64,000 nt of DNA from Sthenelais limicola (GCA_942159475.1 OW804094.1:19511067-19575066), one strand, 5' to 3'; positions 39,013 through 51,045 are shown, counted from the stretch's first letter. Notes: generated by a model not told the origin, from the sequence alone. Numbers and translations: made by a program.

Positions 39013-39297
39013 ATAGCTTTGACCTATCACGGTTATTGATGTCATCAATGCTACCATCTCTACCACCACCTAAGCCATTGTCCCTCTCTATGTACCACAA
39101 TACAGACAAAGGGATTTACAGTATACAGGTTATGTTAACACAAAGCCAGCGTCCAAGCAGCATTACTTATTCAGTAATGTAACACTCAGAGCAATAATGT
39201 GGGTACAGCTTGATTTGAACAACAGAGATATTTCGGACCAATTGTGGCACAAAATCTGTAGTGTCAAACTGAGGCCTGATCCCCTTCCGGAGTATGG

Positions 39298-39532
39298 GGG
39301 TCAGATTCTCAGAAAATGTACAATTCAACACTGCCGATCTTCTGAAATAACCCAAATTTCAGAGGAAAATAAAGTTCAAAATACAGTTCAACCTAACCAA
39401 ACCGATTGCTAGAATCAATGCAATCCTGAATATACTCGGATTTACCTAGTGTTGACCAAATTGCAGCCTAATTCAGCAGGATTTCCTAAATGTGTAGACC
39501 TGCCAATTGTACATTTCCTGAAAATATGACCC
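39298..39532 (-). mobile_element. MITE B
   Basis: GGGTCAGATTCTCAGAAAAT at left, CTGAAAATATGACCC at right. Confidence 0.85.
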
Positions 39533-40560
39533 ATGGTATCTGAACCTTACGTCTCATGAGGACGTTATTGCATCCTCCGTTGATATGCTAGAAAGACTAG
39601 CGTTTCATCATTAGCGTCCTTTACAGAAACGCAGGAATTTGCATATATTCAACATGGCTTATTATTTAGCTAACGAAAAAGAAAACCTAGACCAAAGAAA
39701 ACTTAACAAGAAGTCACTCTAAAGGGCAAAACCTAATGGTTCTGCGGCCCAGTTCAGCACTGATAACCAACAGTTATATTTAAATTAGACATTCTTTTTT
39801 TTTAAAAAAAGCTTTTATTCAGTCTGTCAACAAATGGGCATCTTCTCTTACGAGGTAGATAACACAATTTTACATCGTACCCTCTTCTCATCTGTGTATG
39901 TTTCTGAAGTATATATTTTCGTCTTTTAGAAGCACATTTAGATGAGGTTGCGATATATTATAATTATATTTGTCATTCATTTATACAATGATATAGAGAT
40001 GTTTTATTTTGGTTTGACATTTCACTCTTGTAGACTCTTGAGGTCTGTGTGGACTTTTTTCCATGCTTTGGCGTTTTCTTCTAACATGTTTGCCATTTTA
40101 TTTTGGTATAATACTGTTGAACATTTATTCACCAATTCTGCGACCAGGTGTTTTAGAGTGATGCTTCCTTCAAAATTAGACATTCTTATGACCACCGTCT
40201 ATATTTGTCTTCCAGCGTCAGCAAATGAACTGGGAAATCGTGACTAATGTATTTGGTAATCGGATCTGATAGCGCTTTGTATTGTATTGTTCTTTCGAGA
40301 CTTGTTATTTGAAATTAAAATCACCTGAGTATAACGTTTGAAGACGATAATGCTTACTAATGAGTAACTTTGGGAAATATACCACCCGATTTCGTACGTA
40401 ATGATAATTATTCCTTATGATGTACTATACTAGGCAACGCATGAAAGATAGCTGCGTGGCCAGTTATGCGTTTTTCCCCTTTTTTCTCCATGATTTAATG
40501 AACTTGTTAAATGTTAAGGCCAATAAAAATATTTTATAAAAAATAAAAAAATGCGAAACT
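39533..40560. other. Intergenic, no recognised gene
   Basis: AT-rich. A T-run followed by AAAGCTTTTATTCAGTC at about 39788-39825 could be a retroposon tail on the minus strand. ORFs show no domain. Confidence 0.35.
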
Positions 40561-40695
40561 CGTTGGAATGAACTGCCAACAGAAATCCACTTATATACAC
40601 CGTCTACTTTCTCATTGAAAACATGCAAATTGTATACTTTGACTACATTGTGTATATCATATCGATTAAAATCAGGCAGTGGGGTTGAATGGTGA
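40561..40695 (+). pseudogene. LINE reverse transcriptase C-terminal remnant
   Basis: Reads RWNELPTEI followed by about 35 residues to a TGA. W-N-x-LP-x-E-I is the conserved ending of CR1/L2/jockey-like reverse transcriptase ORFs. No upstream RT motifs are seen, so it is a 5'-truncated fragment. Confidence 0.5.
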
Positions 40696-40857
40696 AATGT
40701 TTTATTTGAAAATGAATTTATGTATGTTTTATATGTTAATTTTGTGCTTGAATTCTTATTTGAAAATGAGTAACAACGCTCATGCTGCAATTTCGCCTCT
40801 TATAACCATTGCATATAAGATAAATGTAAAAACAAAATATCAAATATGATATTATAT

Positions 40858-41033
40858 GGGTCAGATTTTCAGAAAATGTACAATTCAACTTCAACAATCT
40901 TCTCAAATAACCCAAATTTCAGACGAAAATGAAGTTCAAAATACAGTTCACCCTAACCAAACAGATTGCTAGAATCAATGCAATGCCTAATATACTGGAA
41001 TTTACCAATTGTACATTTTCTGAAAATCTGACC
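40858..41033 (-). mobile_element. MITE B, shortened
   Basis: Both ends are present. About 60 bp of interior is missing. A MITE A right half follows directly at 41034-41183. Confidence 0.82.
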
Positions 41034-41183
41034 CATATAATATAGAAATACTTCTATTCTCAGAAGCTTCTGTTTACCATCAATTAAATCGGCTTGATCT
41101 ATTCTTTTGAAATATGATGATACCGTATCTCAAAATCCAATTATTGCGACTTGTGACTCATTTCCCTGTTACACATCACATAA
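41034..41183. mobile_element. MITE A right half
   Basis: Starts at ATATAGAAATACTTCTATT in the interior and ends CCCTGTTACACATCACATA. Confidence 0.78.
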
Positions 41184-41821
41184 GTATGAGATATGTTTTG
41201 AATGTACTCTTTTATTCAAATGTCACCCTGACTGTGAGGGGTGTAACCGGTCGTGCCCTCTAGTGTTAGCGCTGTGAATCACTGTCACCTTTCTCATACA
41301 GATACATTTTGTTCCCGCTAGGTGTGGCTGATTGGTTGTCACATTTGTCATTAGTCATTTTAATAATGGTCTATGTGAGAGGGCACGGCGTCGGTGGTGA
41401 GAATTGTATTTCTTTTTAAGTTGCTCGTCAGCACTCACTCTGTCATTAGAGATTTGAGATGAGAGCATGTGTTTTATTCTATACTGAAAACCTGTAGTAT
41501 GTATGTATCGTATACTATACGAAAATGCCATTAATTAATGTAATTCAAGAAATTATATAGCAGTAACTATTATCCGTCTGCTTGCAATAACTTATATTAT
41601 ACTGATTCTAACTATATTTGTAACTTTATTTCTTTTCTGTAAAATACCTTTTGGCAAATCAGGCTGTCCTGAGATTATTTGTTCTGTACGTATGAAAATG
41701 TTCAATGACCTGAAAAAAATATTTTTAAATCTAAAAAAATCTAAATCTATTCCTGTCAGGCGCTGCTGGCAACTATGAACCATTTTCTGTTCTAAGTTGA
41801 CAATGCTGTATTGTTGAAAGC

Positions 41822-42007
41822 TGTACAATTCAACTTCACCAATCAAAATGTACAATTCAACTTCACCAATCTTCTCAAATAAGCCAAATTTCAAACGAAA
41901 ATAAAGTTCAAAATACAGTTCAACCTAACCAAACAGATTGCTAGAATCTAGCAGAATTTACTGAATGTGTACAGCGGCCAATTGTACATTTCCTGAAAAT
42001 CTTACCC
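41822..42007 (-). mobile_element. MITE B with duplicated left end
   Basis: TGTACAATTCAACTTCACCAATC occurs twice in 27 bp at the left. The right end is CTGAAAATCTTACCC. Confidence 0.75.
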
Positions 42008-42009
42008 AA

Positions 42010-42119
42010 ATATTCCATGCTGAACATGGCATGTTTTCTATAGATTTTGCACTGTTACCATTAGTCCTATAATTCAATGCAAATTAAGATTCAAAATGGC
42101 GGCTATGTAAATGCCCTAT
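42010..42119. mobile_element. MITE C partial
   Basis: CATGCTGAACATGGCATG through AAAATGGCGGCTATGTAAAT GCCCTAT, one end only. Confidence 0.75.
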
Positions 42120-42569
42120 TCTTGAGCTTGGTAAGATTAAACCCTTGTTGCATCCCAAAGTAGACATATGTGCCAATGACGAAATCGGTACAGTCTTTTC
42201 CTCTTTGGTACATGCTATTTCACATACTACAAATTCTTTTCCAACTCCTCACTTCCTATTTCCGAGCAAATTTGCCTATTTCGCTGAGATATCCACCACA
42301 CAAAAGTATATCCCCGCACCTTTTTCCTATTTCTCCTATGTTGAGTCCTATTTCACTTCTGGTACACTACTTTTATCTCTGTACCAAAGGAGACATCCTA
42401 TGGTGAGTCCTATTTCACCCCTTTTGTCTCTGTACCAAAGGGGACATGTTATGTAACACATGCTCACTCTTTGTGGCTCCCAGCTGCATGCATGAGTGAT
42501 CACTGACCAATGGTCACCATAGCAACTAGACTATGTTCACGCACATGTCTCCTTTCCTGCCATGCTTTC

Positions 42570-42700
42570 TTCTCTTCCTTTCTCTTTCTCCCTCTCCCCC
42601 CCCCCCCCTCTCCCTCTCCCTCTCACCCTTTTGCTCACCCTCCCTCTCCCGCTCACCCTCCCTCTCCCTCTCCCGCTCTCCCTCCCTCTCCCTGTTGGCA
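42570..42700. repeat. CCCTCTCC-type pyrimidine repeat
   Basis: Imperfect run of CCCTCTCCCTCT words on the plus strand. Confidence 0.9.
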
Positions 42701-42758
42701 TAGGAATACATCATGGTACATTTGGGTGAAAATAATTGAGAATAGCCTAATACAGTGT

Positions 42759-42873
42759 ATATTCCAAAAAGGAAAAGGATATTCCAAAAAGGAAAGGATA
42801 CTCCAAAAAGGAAAAGGATATTTCAAAAAGGAAAAGGATATTTCAAAAAGGAAAAAGATATTCCAAAAGGAAA
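42759..42873. repeat. 20-bp minisatellite, about six copies
   Basis: Unit ATATTCCAAAAAGGAAAAGG with small length changes. The unit is itself nearly palindromic (TTCC-x-GGAA). Confidence 0.92.
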
Positions 42874-42979
42874 AGTCTTGGATATTTGGGATTTTTTCTA
42901 TTTCACATAGATATTCTTTCCGATTGGGGACAAAACAACCCTAACGTAAATGTGTGCTTCCCATAATCTGGTGTATCAT

Positions 42980-43200
42980 TTGTGATCCGTTTTAGGAAAA
43001 TGAGTCACAAGTCGCGAAAAGAGGATTTTGGGATTCCATCATATTTGAAACTATGTGATCAAGCTGAGTCCAATGATAGTAAACATTGGGACATTAAATA
43101 AGTATTTCTATATTTCAAGATTGATGTTTTTATTTTGGGAAAAAAAGTTTGCAATATTTGTGAGTGGACATTCACTAGTAAATTATAACCTACTTATATT
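42980..43200. mobile_element. MITE A, left half
   Basis: TTGTGATCCGTTTTAGGAAA at left, interior to AGTTTGCAATATTTGTGAG, then unrelated sequence. Confidence 0.8.
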
Positions 43201-43679
43201 AAACCGTTGTTTTTGACCTGTGGGTTCGAGGTCAAGCTGCACTATGTAGGTCAAGCCAAAGTGTGGTAGCTGCGCGCCTCTCACTCAGTGTACACATTGG
43301 TGCAGGTGCAAGCTTATCATTTGGTGTACCTTCAGAGACGATTTAACTATGAGCCATCTTCTAAAGACATCTTTTAGATGTGTTACTATTTCAAATTCCT
43401 TTACCACTCCATTTCCATGTTTGTTTTTTTCATAAGACCCTCTTATAAAACAACATAGATTTACGCATGGGCTAAGGCTAGGCAGCTACCACCCATGGCC
43501 ATGTTGTGTGATTACAGCAAGCTACATCATAGGCTTATGTAATCCCAGGCAGGCAGACATCCCTCCCTCCCATCCTCTGCTCTCTTTCTCTCTCTCTCCC
43601 TCCCTCCCTCCCTCCAATGGACGGACCCATATTGAATGAATTCTCACAAAGTGATGTCACCCCTCTCCTTCTGTGAACT

Positions 43680-44105
43680 TCTCTTTCGACCAACTTTTTT
43701 AACGACCATTTCGAACAACTTTTTTTACGACCAACTTTTTTTCGGCCAACTTTTTTTTTTCGACCCAACTTTTTTACGACAAACTTTTCCTACGACAAAC
43801 TTTTTTTTTTACAACCAACCGGTTTTTTTCAACCATTTTTTTTCAACCAGCATTTTTTATGGTCAACTATTTTTACGTCTAACTTTTTTTTGACCAACTT
43901 TTTTTTCGACCAACTTTTTTTCGACCAACTTTTTTTACAACCAACTTTAACTTTTTTTTCGACCAACTTTTTTCGACCAACTTTTTTTACAACCAACTTT
44001 TTTACAACCAACTTTTTTTCGACTAACTTTTTTTTTTACAACCAACCGGTTTTTTCAACCATTTTTTTTCAACCAGCATTTTTTATGGTCAACTTTATTT
44101 TTGAC
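43680..44105. repeat. T-rich tandem array (ACGACCAACTTTTTT-type)
   Basis: Many 14-17 bp units of CGACCAACTTTTTT. A longer block ACAACCAACCGGTTTTTT-x-CAACCAGCATT is repeated about 232 bp apart (43811 and 44040). Confidence 0.9.
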
Positions 44106-44194
44106 ACTTTTTTATACATGTACTAATATAAATCTCACCATGATTAGCCTATATCAGTCCTCTTTAATATATCAGTCATTCTCATCTCTCCTCT

Positions 44195-44275
44195 CCATCT
44201 CTTCTCCTCCCCCTCTCTCTCTGTCCCTGTCTCTCTCTCTCTGTCCCTCCCCCTCTCTCTCTCTCCCTCCTACAC
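44195..44275. repeat. CT-rich simple repeat
   Basis: Run of CTCTCTCTGTCCCTCCC words. Confidence 0.88.
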
Positions 44276-44560
44276 CTTAGGCCTACTACCCCGACATAGC
44301 CCCCGGTGATTTCAGTTATTTTTGGCAATCAAATTAATATCTCCAAATTAAAATAAACGTCCAGTAAATTGTTTGATTCCTATAAGAAGTAGAAACACAA
44401 CTGCTTCTACAATCCAAGTGCCGAAGGCACTTGTCCGTAATAAAGATTGCGCTTAATTTTGAAAACGGGGAGGCAACCTATGTTCTGTTTCCTTAACCAG
44501 CATCCATTCAGACTACCCACGACGCCCCCTTGTGGGATACGGACGCACTAGGTACCGATG
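44276..44560. other. Unique stretch with short palindrome
   Basis: CAAGTGCCGAAGGCACTTG at about 44416 is a perfect 19-base hairpin. No gene recognised. Confidence 0.5.
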
Positions 44561-44569
44561 TGACCTCTA

Positions 44570-44670
44570 GAAATCAGAACATTTCAATAAAGAGATCTTG
44601 TGATGGAAACACTTTGAAAAATATCAATTTTGTGACTTGTGACTCATTTTCCTGGAACACATCATATATT
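44570..44670. mobile_element. MITE A right-end fragment
   Basis: AATCAGAACATTTCAATAAA through CCTGGAACACATCATATA. Confidence 0.8.
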
Positions 44671-45355
44671 TAGCTGCTTTACTAATAATTGTTATTATAG
44701 ATAATGTTCTCAGCTCAGCTCCTTCAGTATTTCACAGAAACAATGTGCAATTTTTAATATTAATGAAACAATTAATGAAACAATTAATGAAACACTTTTT
44801 AATATTAATGAACAGTTGTATCGGATTTAATTAATTAAGACAACAAACTAAATCACAGAGAAGAATTTATACAATCTCATAACACTATTTTAGAAATGAA
44901 CAATGACAATAGGTCAATTACAAGAATTTAATAAAACTTTATGTAAGATCGAAATACTTGTAGGAAATGGATCTCTCAGGAAGACCTGCCTAGGCAGAGA
45001 GTGTATCCAATTTCAGAATGTTATTGTCTGTTCTGAATAAAAATGCAACATATATTACCAGGGAAAAAAACAAAAAAAACAAATATAATCGGAATTTTTT
45101 TAACTGCAACCAGCTCCACGCAAATCGAATTATTCACTGCGGGAAGCGTTACCAATACGTCAATACAACTACAATAGAGAGATTTAGCAACCACAACGCA
45201 CCAACACAACACTAACGCATCCACTAAATATTTGTATGATATATGCCATGATTTAACTATCTTACACTGATGTAACTGCTCGTTAACCTGAATAAAAATG
45301 ATTAAAAAAAATTGACAGTGACAATATCGCAATCACAATGTAAGATTGAATGTCA
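44671..45355. other. AT-rich intergenic DNA
   Basis: AATTAATGAAAC is repeated three times at about 44760-44800. Otherwise nothing recognised. Confidence 0.4.
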
Positions 45356-46168
45356 AATGTAATGTTTTTTCCTGGATAACAAGTCGCCAACAATGGATTT
45401 TGAGATATCATCATATTTGAAAAGATGAGATCAAGCCGATTCCAATGATAGGAAACATGAAGGAAATCTAATCAGTATTTTCATATTTAAAGTTTGATAT
45501 TTTTATTTTTCGAAAAAATGTTTGCAATATTTCTGTAAAGTAACTAAAATTGATATTCTCCATATGAAGACCTTTAAAACACAATATATGTGACCCGCCG
45601 AGGGGAAAGGAGGCTCCGCGCGGGAGTTATAGTTCCTGGTATTCCCGCTAGGAGTCACATCATATTCATGACGTCACTGTCAGAAATGTTTATATTAGTA
45701 ATTCTGAGAGGGAGGGAACTTTGAAAGTCTGTAACTTCACTAATTTTTGGAGTATCAACAAAATTCTTTCATTTTTATGATGCTTATGTCCCCTGTACAT
45801 CCCTGTCATTTAAAAAAAATATTTTTAATATCTATTTTTTGTACATGTGATGTGTCACAGGAAAATGAGTCACTCCCCCAACCTATTTGAGGTCATCTAC
45901 TGAAAACTGACATAACTTTACAAAAAAACCCATATCTTGGCAAATTCTTGGAATCTTCAACTATTTTTTTCGGTTATTGACTCAGGAGGACATGCAGATT
46001 CAGAATCTATAATATTTGGCCCTGGAGTCTTTCTGCTTGGCTGGTCACATATTTACTACAACGTCCTGGAATTCGGTACATAGATTCAGAAGATTCCAAT
46101 AGAGAGATCTTGTGAAAATACAATTTGAAATCATATCCTTTTTCCGACTTGTGACTCATTTTCCTGCA
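45356..46168. mobile_element. MITE A interrupted by MITE D
   Basis: The left part (to AAACACAATATAT at 45589) and right part (from ATATTTACTACAACGTCCTG at 46049) join into one family A copy once the 459-bp family D element is removed. Confidence 0.8.
45590..46048. mobile_element. MITE D, nested copy
   Basis: GTGACCCGCCGAGGGGAAAG at left pairs with CTTTCTGCTTGGCTGGTCAC at right. ATAT flanks both sides as a possible 4-bp target duplication. Confidence 0.87.
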
Positions 46169-46521
46169 TCACAAATAGGGGATTTGCATAGCCGCCATTT
46201 TGCATCTTGATTCGCATGGAATTATGGGACCAATGGTACTGTATAACATTCATGGAAACATGCCATGTTCAGCATGGAATATTTGTCAGTGCTCTAATGT
46301 CAATATCCATGTGTTATACATATTTCCATAACACAAGCAACCATATTTGCCATCATGCATTTGGTTTTCATAGATCATTTCTAAAACCTAAGATATTGGT
46401 GAAAACATTCTTGCCATTTTCAATAAAAGTTTTGCCAAATATTTGTATATCTGATTTCATCAAAATCCATCCCACCATGCACTGTAACGTACATGTGCAG
46501 TGAGATATACAACTCCCCTAT
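46168..46521. mobile_element. MITE C
   Basis: AATAGGGGATTTGCATAGCC at left, GTGCAGTGAGATATACAACTCCCCTATT at right with an eroded inner part. Confidence 0.83.
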
Positions 46522-46918
46522 TGTTAGAGCGACTGGTAGTAAGTCCAGGCTACAGTGCTGACCCCTGGCGTTTTATAGTTGCAAATGCTATCTAGGTGTT
46601 GGAGTACTTCAGGGGAACTTTCTGTTGGAATCTGATATACAAATATTTTGCAAGATTTCTATCGAAAATTGAAAGAATGTATTTATCAATATCAGAGCTT
46701 GTGTAAATGATCTAGAAAAATAAGCAGTGATTTCTTTAAGTTTTAGACTGTACCATATTAGTTTTAAAGTGATGTAACACAATGGAAACGAGGAATCCGA
46801 GTAGAAGTAATATGATGGTTTATTCCTTCATACAGGTAGGAGCTAATGAAATGAAATTCTAGAGGTACACAGACATGACATAATAAGGTATAACACCAGC
46901 TCTTTTAGTACGACCTGC
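46522..46918. other. Intergenic, partly family C-like
   Basis: Contains ATCTGATATACAAATATTTT, reminiscent of the MITE C interior (46630-46740). Otherwise unrecognised. Confidence 0.4.
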
Positions 46919-46920
46919 AC

Positions 46921-47333
46921 AAATGTGATACGTTTTAGGAAAATGAGTCATAAGTCGCAAAATATGGATGTTGAGATATCATCATATTTGAAAAGAGGAG
47001 ATCAAGGTGATTCCAATGATAGTAAACATTAGGACACCTATTAAGTAATTCTATATTTTAAGTTTGATATTTTTATTTTTGAAAAAAAAGTGTGCAATGT
47101 TTCTGGATGGGTAATTACCAGTAAAGTGACTGAATATACTCCACACAAAGGCCTTCAAAATGCAAGGACATATTTAATACAATGTCTCGAAATTTGTTAC
47201 ATGCATTTATACGACTATAAGTGCAAAATTCCCTAAAAATTAGAACATTTCAATAAAGAGATCTTGTGAAAAAAACACTTTGAAAAATATCAAATTTGCG
47301 ACTTTTGACTCATTTTACTGGAACACATCACAA
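46921..47333. mobile_element. MITE A, full-length reference-like copy
   Basis: 413 bp with AAATGTGATACGTTTTAGGA at left and ACTGGAACACATCACAAATG at right. ACAAATG flanks both ends in direct orientation, so part of it may be target duplication. Confidence 0.9.
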
Positions 47334-47932
47334 ATGTATCCTTATATTATGCGCAGACTAAGTGGAGGCTGTCATGGATTCTACATTTGAGACAGGAACA
47401 AGACAGGAACAAGGTAAATATAATTTCACCTTAGCGTACATTAACGTGTGTTGACTTTATCATACAATGTGTGTACATAGGCAGGGGCAGGAAACCCATC
47501 AATATTAGGCGCTCATAGATATATTGCAGAGCCTGGGCGGATTAGCGTGACAGTGTAACACTAAGACAGGACTAAACAAGAGTGGCCAAAGGCACGTGTG
47601 AAAGATATTCACCAACAGACACAAGCGTTTTGTGAATGTGTTGTCGCATATGCAGCTCAAGTTTACTTCTATCTTTATGCCATGATATATATTTAACCAT
47701 TGTTTGACCATTATTTACCTTTAATTAATGTTTCACAACCCTCCGACTCAGCAAAAGCAGGTGCCTTAAAATGTCAATGAAAAGACGTCATTATATATAA
47801 TATATACATAAAAAGCTTTTGATATTTTCACGCATCAACCAACTTTTATGCCCTGAAATTTTTAGATTTGTTAGGAACAGACTGTGGCACATTCTAGAAT
47901 TTGTGGCAATTTATCTGCCTGCCTTAACAAAT
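47334..47932. other. Intergenic, no recognised feature
   Basis: GACAGGAACAA is doubled at about 47391. No coding or repeat signature beyond that. Confidence 0.4.
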
Positions 47933-48548
47933 GTGACCCGCCGAGGGGAAAGGAGGCTCCGCGCGGGAGTTATAGTTCCTGGTATTCCTGCTAGGAGTCA
48001 CAACATGTTCATGACGTCACTGTCACAAATGTTTATATTAGTATCCTATAAATTATTGGGGTTCAGCCCCAGAACGGATTGGACAGGAGAGGGATCTGAG
48101 TTTTTTGTTCAGTTTTATTGGGGTCCGACGTTTCGGGCACATTTGCCCTTTTTCAAGGTTCAAGGTTTATATTAGTAATTTTGAGAGGCAGGTAACTTTG
48201 AAAGTCTGTAACTTCATTAATTTTTGGAGTATCAACAAACTTCTTTCACTTTTATAATGCTCATTTCCCCTTCTGTACATCCCTCTCATTTACATTTTTT
48301 TCTTTTTAATATTTATTTTGTGTACATGTGATGTGTCACAGGAAAATGAGTCACTCCCCAAACTTATTTGAGGTCATCTACTGAAAACTGACATAACTTT
48401 ACAAAAAAGCCCATATCTCGGCAAATTCTAGGAATTTTCAACTATTTTTTTCGGTTATTGACTCAGGAGGACATGCAGATTCAGAATCTGTAACAAACCC
48501 AAATTCGAGAATTTGGCCCTGGAGTCCCCTTTCTGCTTGGCTGGTCAC
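47933..48548. mobile_element. MITE D with a nested insertion
   Basis: Same ends as the copy at 45590 (29-bp TIR, a few mismatches), flanked by AAAT on both sides. It is longer because of a 122-bp insertion plus duplicated target. Confidence 0.88.
48044..48165 (-). mobile_element. 122-bp insertion with 12-bp target duplication
   Basis: Absent from the sister copy of MITE D. TTTATATTAGTA occurs at 48032-48043 and 48166-48177. On the minus strand it contains GGGCAAATGTGCCCGAAACG then TCGGACCCCAATAAAACTG. The hairpin-GAAAC pattern is familiar from retroelement tails, possibly Penelope-like, but that is not certain. Confidence 0.75.
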
Positions 48549-48817
48549 AAATGTGAGCTGTGTGAACCATGCTTCAGCAGCAAAACCTTATAAAATGTTA
48601 TGCGGTTTAAAGAATTACACAAAAATCTTCTATTAATATCTTATTTAATTTGCTATAATTATGTTAATTGTTTTGGATACATGGATCTGATAACTCAAAA
48701 ATTCAGAATATTCATTTCTATGTCTTATGAAATATTCATTTCTGTCTTATGTGACATGAATCGCAACTTCATCGCATGGTGAATTGCGTCAGTGAATCAC
48801 AAGCTTAAGCACATAAT

Positions 48818-49220
48818 TGTGATAGGAAAATGAGTCACAAGTCGCAAAATAGATATTTTTCAAAGTGTTTTTTTCACAAGATCTCTTTGTTAAAATGTTC
48901 GGATTTTTTTAGCACTTATAGTCATATGAATCCATGTAACAAATTCCAGGACATTGTGTTAAATATATCCTTGTGTTTTAAAGGCCTTTCTTTGTATAGA
49001 GTATATTTGGTTACTTTACTGGAAATTATCCATCCAAAAACATTGCAAACATTTTTCTTTTCAAAATAAAATTATCAAACTTAAAATATAGAAATACATA
49101 TTAGGTGTCCTAGTGTTTATTATCATTGGAATCACTTTGATTTCCTCTATTCAAATATGGTGAGATCTCAAAATCCATATTTTGCGACTTGTGACTCATT
49201 TTCCTGAAACGGATCACAAT
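48818..49220. mobile_element. MITE A
   Basis: ATTGTGATAGGAAAATGAGT at left (short internal loss in the terminus), CCTGAAACGGATCACAAT at right. Confidence 0.86.
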
Positions 49221-49849
49221 TATGCTCAGGTTGCAACAGCCTGTCGTGGCAGAGGCTGCTTGTCAGGAGAGGCAGTATCTCACTTGTACATCGGCCTACC
49301 ATTGTTCTGCAGCTGGTCAAACTTGTTTGTAAAACGTTTGTTATTTATTGGCAAGGTAAGTAGCATTCTAAATCAGTTTTCCATCAGTTCATCTTATTAC
49401 ATCTTCCTTAATAGGCATTGGCATTATCTATAACTTGTCACTAAAGCAATTCCATCTCAGTAGTTGGTTTCCCCTTTAAAACTTATATAACCTTTGCATG
49501 TACTATTCTTATAAACAGTTGGGTCTGATTAGATTTGAATACTTTATTGGCATTTTTAAAAAAAATGCGTAATGAAGGGGTGGCCTCTCTGGCATATGGG
49601 AGGTTTTCAGCCCCTTCTGATATATTAGTCCCCGTTTGTTGGGCTGGGCGGGACAGTTATACACATACAGACAAGTGGTACTAGTGTTGGACTTCCGTTT
49701 CCGGCGTACCGCTTACATCAACGAAAATACAAAACAATATCTACTGCTCAAATGGCAAGATTCTGGCTTTCCTTTCCTTTGGTTTATTTTGCTTCGAAAT
49801 CATTTCTAAATTGTTGTTGATGATAGTAACAGCCCAACAAAAGGGGACT
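49221..49849. other. Intergenic, no recognised gene
   Basis: TTGAATACTTTATTGGCATT at about 49537 may be a minus-strand retroposon tail. Nothing else recognised. Confidence 0.35.
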
Positions 49850-49970
49850 AAAGCCTTCGTTTATGGTCCTTTGTTTTCTCTAAGCCTCCCGGAAACAATC
49901 CTTGGCTTCGCCTCGGCTTGGTTTCCCCGGGAGGCTTAGAGAAAACTCAGAACCATAAACGGGCCAAGGT
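49850..49970. repeat. Long foldback hairpin
   Basis: GTTTATGGTCCTTTG then TTTTCTCTAAGCCTCCCGG pair with CCGGGAGGCTTAGAGAAAA then ACCATAAAC. The loop is rich in GGCTTCGCC. Confidence 0.88.
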
Positions 49971-50773
49971 TGGTAGTTTGTTCCAGGAATAGGGTATCCG
50001 GCTATTTTTTTTGGACAAATTTATTTATTCAGGAGGTTAATAAGATTACAGCAATCTCACCCTTGGGTGATTTTCGTTGTACCCTGAGGATATTGACATG
50101 TTTAGAAAAATACATAGAGGTGTGAAGAGTGAAAAAAAGGATTAACTTATACTACAAATTAGGCATATTGTTACAAGCAGTCAAGTTACAATGAAAAATG
50201 ATAATGAAATGATATGATGTTGATACAGTCTATTAAATCATTCACAAGTGTTACCAATCAAAGGGATGTGATAGGGTGTCGGGTTTTCCTGAATTGGGTA
50301 CATAACAAATTACTAGTACCAATTAAGCCGAGCGGTTTATATATACAAATATTGTATACCAGTAGGGTCAAGTTATGGGTACTGTGTTTTAGTATTTTTC
50401 TGCCTAATTCGAAGTTTCTGGTATTTATATTTCTTACATCCATATTTCCTGGATTTTGAGCCAAACGGTGGCCTGCCTGTACGTTTTTATTTCTTATTAG
50501 CTGGTACATCTTCTGGTTTACACCATGTGTTTGTCAGTATCCTGGTTTTCTTCTTAGCACTGTTTTGCTTCTATACATTCTGTATGTTTTATTTTCATAT
50601 TTACATAAATTTTTGTACATACATAAAATATCAGTTTCAATAGTTATATGATCACAATTTCTATATCATTCGTAAAGTAAAGTAAAGTAGCTTACAGTAA
50701 TGATAATTTATTGCACTCCAATATACATTTACTAATAATTCATAACACATATGATTTATGATGTGCATAATTA
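49971..50773. other. Region upstream of the GPCR
   Basis: AAATTTATTTATTCAGGAGG at about 50018 may be a minus-strand retroposon tail. ORFs around 50214-50509 on both strands show no recognised domain. Confidence 0.35.
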
Positions 50774-51008
50774 GGGTCAGATTTCGAGAAAATGTACAAT
50801 TAGCAGCTCTACACATTTAGGAAATTCTGCTAAATTAGGCTGAAAAATGAAGAATACCGGGTATATTTGAGTAAATTTGGTATCGCATTCATTTAAAGTA
50901 TCAATTCTGTTATGTTAAACTGCATTTTGAAGCTTAATTTTGTCTTAAATGTGGATTATTTGAGAGGATTGGTGAAGGTGAATTGTACATTTTCTGAAAA
51001 TCTGACCC
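50774..51008 (+). mobile_element. MITE B directly upstream of the GPCR
   Basis: GGGTCAGATTTCGAGAAAAT at left and its complement at right. It ends 37 bp before the GPCR start codon. Confidence 0.87.
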
Positions 51009-51045
51009 ATTAGTTATATTTCTAGACTCTATCAAAGCCTGCATC

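Noticed and set aside
47819..48175. 118-codon plus-strand ORF
   Set aside because: It runs from unique DNA into MITE D and its 122-bp insertion, so it is accidental.
50214..50509. Paired 80-codon ORFs on both strands upstream of the GPCR
   Set aside because: No domain, no splice context and open on both strands, as expected by chance in AT-rich DNA.
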